A stretch of 9,682 nt of DNA from assembly GCA_030432175.1 (NCBI GenBank), contig JAUIHU010000131.1, positions 1 to 9,682 on the forward strand, read 5' to 3'. The position numbers and the translations under genes were made by a program. The notes below the pieces were generated by a model. The model was not told the origin of the DNA, did not search any database, and worked only from the letters and a program-made list of their open reading frames with translations. Shown here piece by piece: positions 1 through 4,950 of the stretch (position 1 is the stretch's first letter; every line of letters starts with the position of its first letter). The DNA is from Verrucomicrobiia bacterium (GTDB lineage Bacteria; Verrucomicrobiota; Verrucomicrobiia; Limisphaerales; JAUIHU01).

Positions 1-660
1 GTCATTGAGGTGGAAGGCTAGAATGCGGTCCAGTCCAATTAAATCTTCCACTTCACCAATGGCTTTTTTCCAACCCGCAGCCGTTCGAATATCGTAACCA
101 GCCGCAAAATAATGCGCCGTATCCAGGCAAATACCTAAGCGCTTTTTGGCGTCCTTGGAACAGCCGTTGATGATCTCAGCCAAGTGTCGAATTTCTCCGC
201 CGAGATATGTTCCTTGTCCAGCTGTGTTTTCGAGCGCAATAGCCACATCGGAGCCTGCGGTCGCCGCAAACACAGTTTCCAATCCAGCAATAATCTGCTC
301 GATCCCGGCCTCTTCCCCAGAACCCAGATGAGCGCCGGGATGTAACACTAAAAAGGGGACCTTGAGTTGGTCGGCAAATTCAATCTCCTGAGTGAGAGAA
401 TCGATCGATTTTTGGCGGTTTTCGGAGCTATCCGGGGCGCCGAGATTGATTAAATAACCGGTATGTCCAAAGATGGAGTCAAATTTCAGTTCCTCGCGAA
501 GTTCATGATACTTTGATAGATCTTTGTCTTTAAAACCTTTCCCCAGCCATTGCATGTTGTTTTTAACAAAGAGCTGAACCACTTCGCATCCGGTGTCTCT
601 GCCCCGTTCCAAAGCTTTCCAGATTCCGCCGCTGGTCGGCATGTGTGCGCCAAATTTCAT
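1..660 (-). CDS. nfo: Endonuclease IV (AP endonuclease), 3' end beyond window
   Basis: Apurinic/apyrimidinic endonuclease of base excision repair, a TIM-barrel enzyme with three zinc ions that cuts DNA 5' of abasic sites. The first 220 residues are visible; the E. coli enzyme has about 285, so the C-terminus runs off position 1. Reading the minus strand from the ATG at 658-660 gives MKFGAHMPTSGG, the usual family N-terminus. Family metal ligands are present: H66 in HTGYLINLG, H107 in LHPGAH, E144 in ALENTAGQG, D180 and H183 in CLDTAHYFAAG, and H217 in FHLND. Ligands further along lie outside the window. The frame is open throughout. An in-frame TGA 27 bp upstream limits the start; two TTG codons in between are less likely. 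No clear ribosome binding site precedes the ATG. The gene is divergent from the HAD gene across 141 bp. Confidence 0.95.
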   Translation of the reverse strand, partial: MKFGAHMPTSGGIWKALERGRDTGCEVVQLFVKNNMQWLGKGFKDKDLSKYHELREELKFDSIFGHTGYLINLGAPDSSENRQKSIDSLTQEIEFADQLKVPFLVLHPGAHLGSGEEAGIEQIIAGLETVFAATAGSDVAIALENTAGQGTYLGGEIRHLAEIINGCSKDAKKRLGICLDTAHYFAAGYDIRTAAGWKKAIGEVEDLIGLDRILAFHLND

Positions 661-801
661 GTCCAACTTCAACCAGAGATTCCGTCATCTGGCAAGTTCA
701 GCGCTTTTCTTTCATGGTTATTGAGGTTATATCTCACCCTGCCTAAGGCAGACTTTCTTTAAATCTGTTAAACCCGGCTCCGTAAGAAAACCTGACACTC
801 C

Positions 802-1443
802 ATGACAGACTCCCAGATTTCCAAAATTACCCCAAAAGCAGTCGTTTTTGATCTCGGCAAAGTACTCCTGCACTTTGATTTTCAACTCGCAGTTCAGGCG
901 TTCAGCAAGAAATGCCCACGTCCCATGTCAGAGGTCGCTCCCTGGTTCTTTGAGTCCAAATTGCTCCTGGACTACGAAACGGGTCTGATAACAACTGCCG
1001 AGTTTTATTCAAAAATACAGTCAGAAACAGATTACTCCGGGACTTTGGAGGATTTTGAGGCAGCGTTTGGTCCAATCTTTACAAAGATTGATCCGATGAT
1101 CGAATTTTATGACCGATTGAAGCACGCTGGAATTCCTTGTTACATTTTCTCCAACACGAATGACATGGCGATTCGACACATTCGCGAAACTTATCCTTTT
1201 TTCAATACTTTTACTGCTTATATATTTTCATACGAACTCAAGTGCATGAAACCGAATAAAGAGATTTATGATGCAGTTGAGTTTGCTTCCAGAAGGTCCG
1301 GGCCAGAACTATTTTATATTGATGATCGTTTGGAAAATATAGAAGCGGGAGCTGCTCGGGGATGGCAGGTTTGTCACCATGTAGATATTCAAAAGACTTT
1401 GGACATGGCAGATCGATTAGGATTGCCGGGAACTGGATCCTAA
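802..1443 (+). CDS. HAD-superfamily hydrolase, YihX-like sugar-phosphate phosphatase
   Basis: A 213-residue cytoplasmic phosphatase of the haloacid dehalogenase superfamily, using an aspartyl-phosphate intermediate and Mg2+. All four HAD motifs are visible. Motif I is FDLGKVL with nucleophile D17; position +2 is Gly instead of the usual Asp, as in the YihX group. Motif II is IFSNTN (S117), motif III is the Lys of CMKP (K150), and motif IV is YIDDRLENIEAGAARG (D174, D175). Residues 25-100 form the helical cap (type C1). The family relative YihX removes phosphate from alpha-glucose-1-phosphate; that substrate is only a guess here. The ATG at 802 starts 16 residues before motif I, a normal distance. 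Only a weak purine stretch precedes it. The gene is convergent with the ABC ATPase; the two stop codons are 12 bp apart. Confidence 0.9.
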   Translation: MTDSQISKITPKAVVFDLGKVLLHFDFQLAVQAFSKKCPRPMSEVAPWFFESKLLLDYETGLITTAEFYSKIQSETDYSGTLEDFEAAFGPIFTKIDPMIEFYDRLKHAGIPCYIFSNTNDMAIRHIRETYPFFNTFTAYIFSYELKCMKPNKEIYDAVEFASRRSGPELFYIDDRLENIEAGAARGWQVCHHVDIQKTLDMADRLGLPGTGS

Positions 1444-1458
1444 TCCGCAAATGGATTA
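1441..1458. other. Hairpin spanning the two convergent stop codons
   Basis: TAATCC (1441-1446), a 6-nt spacer and GGATTA (1453-1458) form a perfect 6-bp inverted repeat. The first TAA is the stop of the HAD gene and the last three bases, read on the minus strand, are the TAA stop of the ABC gene. No T-run follows on either strand, so it is at best a weak bidirectional terminator or RNA 3'-end stabiliser. Confidence 0.4.
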
Positions 1459-2463
1459 TTGCTCAGTAGATTCAGATCTGGGCCGGCTGAAGAGTTTTCC
1501 AATGACTTCTTCAATCGGCTCTTCTTCAATATCCAGATCCTGCACCGGAATATTATCCAGAGCCCACTTGCAGACCTCAATCACCTTCTTCCTGGGAGCG
1601 CTGACACGAACTTCCAGTTCGGAAATCTTCTCCACAGCCCCATGAACTTCTAAAGCCTGAATCGTTTTTTCATCCAGAGGCTCCTCGGTCTGCAAGGTCA
1701 GCTGTTTGAAATCAGCAAAACGGTCGACGATTTCATTGAGCCGACCGTCAAAAAAGAGTTTCCCGTGATCAATGATCAAAACCCGTTCACACAGCGCTTC
1801 GATGTCAGCCATGTAGTGACTGGTGAGAATGATCGTGGTTTTGCGGCGTTGGTTGTGGGCTTTGAGAAATTCTCTGACTTTTTTCTGGGAAACAACGTCC
1901 AGTCCAATCGTAGGTTCATCCAGAAAAAGTAACTTGGGTTCATGAAGCAGGGAAGCGATCAGCTCCATCTTCATGCGTTCACCCAGCGAAAGCTCCCGGA
2001 CCATCACATTCAACTTGTCATCCACGTCCAGAAGCTCACTCATTTCCTTCACCGTTCGCTGAAATCTTTCGTGTTCTATTCCATAGATACGGGCGTTCAG
2101 TTCCAGGGATTCCTGAGCGGGCAAATCCCACCACAACTGGTTTTTTTGTCCCAGAAGCAAAGCAAACTGTCTGCGGTAGCGATCATCTCGTTCCCAGGGA
2201 GTGAAACCCAGCGCCGAAACCTGCCCGCTGGTGGGATACAACAAACCAGCCAGCATTTTCAGGGTTGTTGTTTTTCCAGCTCCGTTTGGGCCTAAAAAAC
2301 CTACGAATTCGCCCTCTTCAATATCGAAAGAAATATCCTGAACGGCGACTTTCTCGTCATATTCCCGATGAAAAATGCCGTGAATTGCTCCCCTTAACCC
2401 GGGCTTTTTTCGATAAACTTTGTAAGTTTTTCGAAGGTCACGAACAGAAAGCGCGGGCTCCAT
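1456..2463 (-). CDS. ABC transporter ATP-binding protein (ABC-2 exporter type)
   Basis: A 335-residue nucleotide-binding subunit that would power an ABC-2-type exporter at the inner membrane. Motifs in order: Walker A GPNGAGKT (58-65), Q-loop at Q106 in LLLGQKNQLWWDLP, signature LSLGE (158-162), Walker B LLFLDEP (178-184), and the H-switch H216 in TSHYMAD. The long insert before the Walker A core (residues 18-38, rich in basic residues) and the QLWWDLP sequence are typical of the viologen/daunorubicin-like exporter ATPases. The last 90 residues are an accessory C-terminal domain. ATG at 2461-2463; no Shine-Dalgarno is visible. The gene begins 24 bp after the dnaA domain IV stop on the same strand, so it may share the dnaA transcript. 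No permease gene follows: the next gene is convergent. The substrate is unknown. Confidence 0.93.
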   Translation of the reverse strand: MEPALSVRDLRKTYKVYRKKPGLRGAIHGIFHREYDEKVAVQDISFDIEEGEFVGFLGPNGAGKTTTLKMLAGLLYPTSGQVSALGFTPWERDDRYRRQFALLLGQKNQLWWDLPAQESLELNARIYGIEHERFQRTVKEMSELLDVDDKLNVMVRELSLGERMKMELIASLLHEPKLLFLDEPTIGLDVVSQKKVREFLKAHNQRRKTTIILTSHYMADIEALCERVLIIDHGKLFFDGRLNEIVDRFADFKQLTLQTEEPLDEKTIQALEVHGAVEKISELEVRVSAPRKKVIEVCKWALDNIPVQDLDIEEEPIEEVIGKLFSRPRSESTEQ

Positions 2464-2487
2464 GGAGGGTGTTCAAGAGACGAGGTT

Positions 2488-2766
2488 TTAGCGTGTCAGT
2501 TGTTTTCGAAGGTAACTGACGGCCTGTCGAACATTGGCGTCAACTTCGATGCGATCTTTCACGATGCGGTAAGCATGGAGCACTGTGCCATGATCCCGAC
2601 CGCCAAAAGCTTCACCAATAGCGCTCAAGGAAAGTTCGGTCAGTTCCCGAGAAAGATACATGGCGACTTGACGGGCAAACGCGATGTTTTCCGGACGACG
2701 TTTGCTCTTCATGTCGGCGAGGTTGATCGAAAAATGATCTGCGGTCAGCTTCTGGATGAGGTCCAC
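2488..2766 (-). CDS. dnaA: DnaA domain IV (separated C-terminal part of DnaA)
   Basis: The DNA-binding domain of the replication initiator, which recognises DnaA boxes through a helix-turn-helix. The 92-residue reading frame from a GTG at 2764-2766 contains MKSKRR, then the DnaA signature GEAFGGRDHGTVLHA (residues 51-65), and ends LRKQLTR. It is in the same frame as the upstream dnaA part and separated from it only by TAA plus eight sense codons (2767-2790). It therefore looks like the distal end of one dnaA gene interrupted by a nonsense codon, not a separate gene. If the stop is real, the purine-rich stretch just after it (GAAGAGAG, about 12 nt before the GTG) could allow reinitiation; this is inference. 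The domain itself looks intact. Confidence 0.85.
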   Translation of the reverse strand: MDLIQKLTADHFSINLADMKSKRRPENIAFARQVAMYLSRELTELSLSAIGEAFGGRDHGTVLHAYRIVKDRIEVDANVRQAVSYLRKQLTR

Positions 2767-2787
2767 GGTAATCGTGTAGCTCTCTTC

Positions 2788-2790
2788 TTA
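2788..2790 (-). other. In-frame TAA in dnaA at the domain III/IV boundary
   Basis: On the minus strand the codons read CAG TAA GAA GAG AGC TAC ACG ATT ACC GTG. Frame is preserved on both sides, so this is a point nonsense change and not a frameshift. In related DnaA proteins, recalled from family knowledge, this position is commonly Gln followed by Glu. CAA to TAA, a single C-to-T change at base 2790, would account for it. It may be a real mutation, a base error in the assembly, or a genuine split. Confidence 0.85.
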
Positions 2791-4011
2791 CTGAATCACC
2801 TCACGCAAAGCTTCTTCGACGGTTTCGATCGTCAAGCGTAGACCGGTCAGGGATGCAAAAGAGACCATACGGATCAGAGCGCCCTCCAGACGACGCACGT
2901 TGGTGCGGATGCGGTTTGCCAGAAACTCGATGACATCCTCAGGCAACTTGACTCCCAACATTTCCTCTTTCTTGCGAAGGATGGCCAGCCGTGTTTCCAC
3001 GTCAGGAGTCTGAAGATCGGCTACAACGCCCCACTCAAACCGGGAGACGAGGCGTTGGGCCAAATTCTGGATTTCATTCGCGGGTCGGTCGCAAGTCATC
3101 ACGATCTGTTTGTGAGATTCATGCAACGCGTTGAAAGTGTGGAAAAACTCTTCCTGTATCCGCTCTTTACTGGAAAGGAATTGAATGTCGTCAATCAGCA
3201 GAGCGTCGGTCATCCGATATTTTTTACGGAACTGAATCAGCGTGTTGTTTTGAATCGCATCAATGAATTCGTTCGTGAATTTCTCCGATGAAATGTAGGC
3301 CACTTTCGCTCCACGTTTGGAATTCAGAATGTGATGACCAATGGCATGCAGCAAATGAGTTTTACCCAAGCCCACGCCGCCATAGATGAAGAGTGGATTA
3401 TAAACCTTGCCGGGGGCCTGTGCGACTGCCAGCGAAGCCGCATGAGCGTAATTGTTGTTCGCTCCAACGACGAAGGAATTGAATGTGTAATGAGCGTTCA
3501 GGTCACCACTGATCGTCGAACTTTCTTTCGATCGCGTTGGCGGTCCGGGATGCACAGGGCCGCTGCTAATTTTGGGAGCGGGAGGCGCTGATTTGGCGGC
3601 TGTTTGGACCTGTCCGGAGTGACCGATATTCCTCAGAAAAGAATCAGAACCGATCTGCAACTGGGCATCGGCCGAGGTCGGACCTTTCTCTGAATCGTTC
3701 GATCCTGAAAGAGTGGCATCGGCAACCTGGAACTTCACCTTCAACTGGCGTCCCGAACTTTGCGAAAGCACGTCCTGAATCAGTCCTAAGTAGTTGTCCT
3801 TCAGCCAAACCTCACAAAAATCATTGGCAACTTCCAAGGTGATGCAGTCATCAGCAAAGCCAGTCGCTTTGATGGGTGAGAACCAGAGCGTGTAAATCTC
3901 CTGGTTCAGAATCGATCTCAACACCTCCTGAGCGGCGGACCAGATCTCCGCTGTCGAGGATTGCAAACCTCTGCTATGTGATTGTTTCTTATTTTTATCT
4001 GCCTGGCCCAT
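2788..4011 (-). CDS. dnaA: DnaA domains I-III (AAA+ replication initiator, stops before domain IV)
   Basis: Chromosomal replication initiator: it binds ATP, forms a helix on the origin, melts DNA and recruits the helicase. The 407 residues cover domain I (about 20-96, containing IYTLWFSPI), a low-complexity linker domain II (about 97-170) and the AAA+ domain III (about 172-407). Walker A is GGVGLGKTH (211-219), Walker B LLIDDIQFL (271-279), box VII with the arginine finger region LVSRFEWG (321-328), and sensor II RTNVRRLEGALIR (369-381). The frame ends with ...EALREVIQ and TAA at 2788-2790; full-length DnaA continues into domain IV, which is found in the same frame just downstream. ATG at 4009-4011 with a weak GGAAAG about 10 nt before it. 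Without the stop the protein would be about 508 residues. Replication functions normally need both parts. Confidence 0.93.
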   Translation of the reverse strand: MGQADKNKKQSHSRGLQSSTAEIWSAAQEVLRSILNQEIYTLWFSPIKATGFADDCITLEVANDFCEVWLKDNYLGLIQDVLSQSSGRQLKVKFQVADATLSGSNDSEKGPTSADAQLQIGSDSFLRNIGHSGQVQTAAKSAPPAPKISSGPVHPGPPTRSKESSTISGDLNAHYTFNSFVVGANNNYAHAASLAVAQAPGKVYNPLFIYGGVGLGKTHLLHAIGHHILNSKRGAKVAYISSEKFTNEFIDAIQNNTLIQFRKKYRMTDALLIDDIQFLSSKERIQEEFFHTFNALHESHKQIVMTCDRPANEIQNLAQRLVSRFEWGVVADLQTPDVETRLAILRKKEEMLGVKLPEDVIEFLANRIRTNVRRLEGALIRMVSFASLTGLRLTIETVEEALREVIQ

Positions 4012-4045
4012 GCTTAATTATCTTTCCGGTCAAACGATGATTTGC

Positions 4046-4075
4046 GAATTATTTTCTTTCAACTGACGATTTCAA
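4046..4075 (-). promoter_or_regulatory. Possible dnaA promoter
   Basis: On the minus strand TTGAAA (4070-4075) is followed after 18 bp by TAATTC (4046-4051), about 35 bp before the dnaA ATG. The match to the sigma-70 consensus is only moderate and the region is AT-rich, so chance is possible. Confidence 0.25.
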
Positions 4076-4176
4076 ATCTCCGTCAGACTTTGCTTATTTG
4101 TAACAGACCCAAAAAACATTGATTTTCAGATCGCCGCCGAAGCGAGGGAGACCATATTACCAAAGAGCAAAAGATT

Positions 4177-4208
4177 TGGAGTAAAAAATTTAAAAAAAAT
4201 TTACTCCA
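4177..4208. repeat. 9-bp perfect inverted repeat in the dnaA leader
   Basis: TGGAGTAAA (4177-4185) and TTTACTCCA (4200-4208) are perfect inverted copies separated by 14 bp of A/T only. It lies about 170 bp upstream of the dnaA start. It could be an operator, an origin element or an RNA hairpin in a long dnaA leader; the sequence does not decide. Confidence 0.55.
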
Positions 4209-4307
4209 TCCTTTCGGGTAAATTAGCGTAAATAATTGTTAATTAGGGGTTTGTGTTTCAATATATCCAAGAATTCAGAGGTTTGTTGAAAAAAATAAAA
4301 TATTTTG

Positions 4308-4335
4308 TTGACCTTCGAACTTTATAGAATATCCT
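4308..4335 (+). promoter_or_regulatory. Promoter-like sequence for the candidate small RNA
   Basis: TTGACC (4308-4313), a 16-bp spacer and TATCCT (4330-4335) resemble a sigma-70 promoter on the plus strand. Transcription would begin near 4341, just before the first of a series of hairpins that ends in an intrinsic terminator. Confidence 0.4.
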
Positions 4336-4340
4336 TTGAT

Positions 4341-4521
4341 CAGTTCTTAAACATATTGAATGGATCATCAAATGTTTAAGCTATGAAGATTTTTTGAATT
4401 TCTTCTTAGCTTGGTACAGGTTGAGAAGGAAAACCTACTTGATCCTACATTGTACTGAATTCGAAAATTCCCCGGACCCTAAGGCTTTCCTCAAGCTATG
4501 GGTCCGGGTTCTGTTTTTTTT
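4341..4521 (+). ncRNA. Candidate structured small RNA (about 180 nt) divergent from dnaA
   Basis: A non-coding stretch bounded by a promoter-like sequence and a strong intrinsic terminator, with hairpins in series. H1 pairs CTTAAACAT (4346-4354) with ATGTTTAAG (4372-4380). H2 pairs AAGCTA-t-GAAGA (4378-4389) with TCTTC-t-TAGCTT (4401-4412), 11 pairs around one U-U mismatch; it shares three bases with H1, so the two compete slightly. H3 pairs GTAC (4414-4417) with GTAC (4452-4455) around an inner GGTT/AACC stem whose loop holds GAGAAGGAA. H4 is the terminator; its loop contains TTTCCTC, able to pair with Shine-Dalgarno-like sequences and with AGGAAA in the H3 loop. I do not recognise it as 6S RNA, tmRNA, SRP RNA or RNase P RNA. 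Position and boundaries are inferred. Confidence 0.45.
4471..4521 (+). terminator. Rho-independent terminator
   Basis: CCCGGACCC (4471-4479) and GGGTCCGGG (4500-4508) form a perfect 9-bp GC-rich stem with a 20-nt loop, followed by TTCTG and a run of eight T. The orientation is plus. No protein gene on the plus strand lies upstream within this intergenic region, so it must end a non-coding transcript or an unrecognised one. Confidence 0.8.
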
Positions 4522-4618
4522 ACATCTGCTTTTAGGCATAATCTTGTAAGCCCCCTCTTAAATTACTGTCCTGTTCTTAATTTCAGCATTACTACAAACA
4601 ATAAATGTAGGCGGAAAT

Positions 4619-4732
4619 GGGTACGATTGAAAGTGGGTGGAGCCCTGGGACCGCTGAGCCCCAGCTCGGCGAGTGGAGCCAGTATTGAATTTGAGCTGAA
4701 CTGTGAAGCGCCACTCTTTTCAAATCACACTC
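4619..4732 (+). repeat. Degenerate relative of the 364-bp fold-back element
   Basis: Positions 4619-4681 match the left end of the element at 7943-8005 without gaps, 56 of 63 bases by eye. About 30 bp further on, 4711-4732 reads as an imperfect inverted copy of the same terminus, about 14 of 22 bases. The result is a 114-bp unit with element-like ends but without the element's central fold-back arms. I see no target duplication around it, so it is probably an old or internally deleted copy. Confidence 0.65.
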
Positions 4733-4852
4733 GCTGTCGGGGTGGGCGAGAAAATGAAAAATAATTTCTTTTAGCGTCAAATAGCACAAGAGGTAGAAAA
4801 TTTGGGTGTCAAAAAAGATTCATTAAGACTCTTACTCAATGCCCCCAGCGCG

Positions 4853-4872
4853 CCTGGGCTGCCAGGCCCAGG
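4853..4872. repeat. Palindromic fragment shared with the fold-back element
   Basis: CCTGGGC (4853-4859) and GCCCAGG (4866-4872) form a 7-bp stem with a 6-nt loop. The same core, CCTGGGCTGCCA, lies in the left arm of the element at 8088-8099, and both copies are followed shortly by CGGCAT. It appears to be a detached piece of the same family. Confidence 0.5.
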
Positions 4873-4880
4873 GCGGCATC

Positions 4881-4925
4881 ACAAATTGGACATCCAAACA
4901 AACTCAAACAAATTGGACATCCAAA
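4881..4925. repeat. 18-bp direct repeat with 27-bp period
   Basis: ACAAATTGGACATCCAAA occurs at 4881-4898 and again, identically, at 4908-4925. It lies just downstream of the ankyrin gene stop on that gene's transcribed strand and beside the palindromic fragment. Two copies only; no sign of a longer array. Confidence 0.75.
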
Positions 4926-4950
4926 AAATTCCAACCTCATTTCATAATCC

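Larger units (their letters stand above)
4012..4950. other. 939-bp intergenic region upstream of dnaA, no protein gene
   Basis: No convincing coding frame on either strand. From left to right it holds an AT-rich dnaA leader (4012-4300), a candidate small RNA with promoter and terminator (4308-4521), an unassigned stretch (4522-4618), and pieces of a repeat family (4619-4732, 4853-4872, 4881-4925). The AT-rich part next to dnaA would be a natural place for a replication origin, but I found no clear match to the DnaA box TTATNCACA on either strand. Confidence 0.7.

Noticed and set aside
739..751. CTGCC-TAA-GGCAG hairpin between nfo and the HAD gene as terminator
   Set aside because: The stem is five base pairs, the T-rich tail is interrupted, and both genes read away from it, so there is nothing to terminate.
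2788..2790. Recoding of TAA as an amino acid in this organism
   Set aside because: TAA is the natural end of the HAD, ABC, DnaA domain IV and Rieske frames, so global reassignment is not possible.
4012..4300. Replication origin next to dnaA
   Set aside because: The region is AT-rich and in the right place, but I found no sequence close to the DnaA box TTATNCACA on either strand and no run of iterated motifs.
4498..4789. Open frames on both strands in the intergenic region
   Set aside because: They cross the small RNA terminator and the degenerate repeat copy, lack ribosome binding sites and have no recognisable content.
4881..4925. CRISPR array
   Set aside because: There are only two copies with a 9-bp gap; no spacers of proper length and no cas gene nearby.
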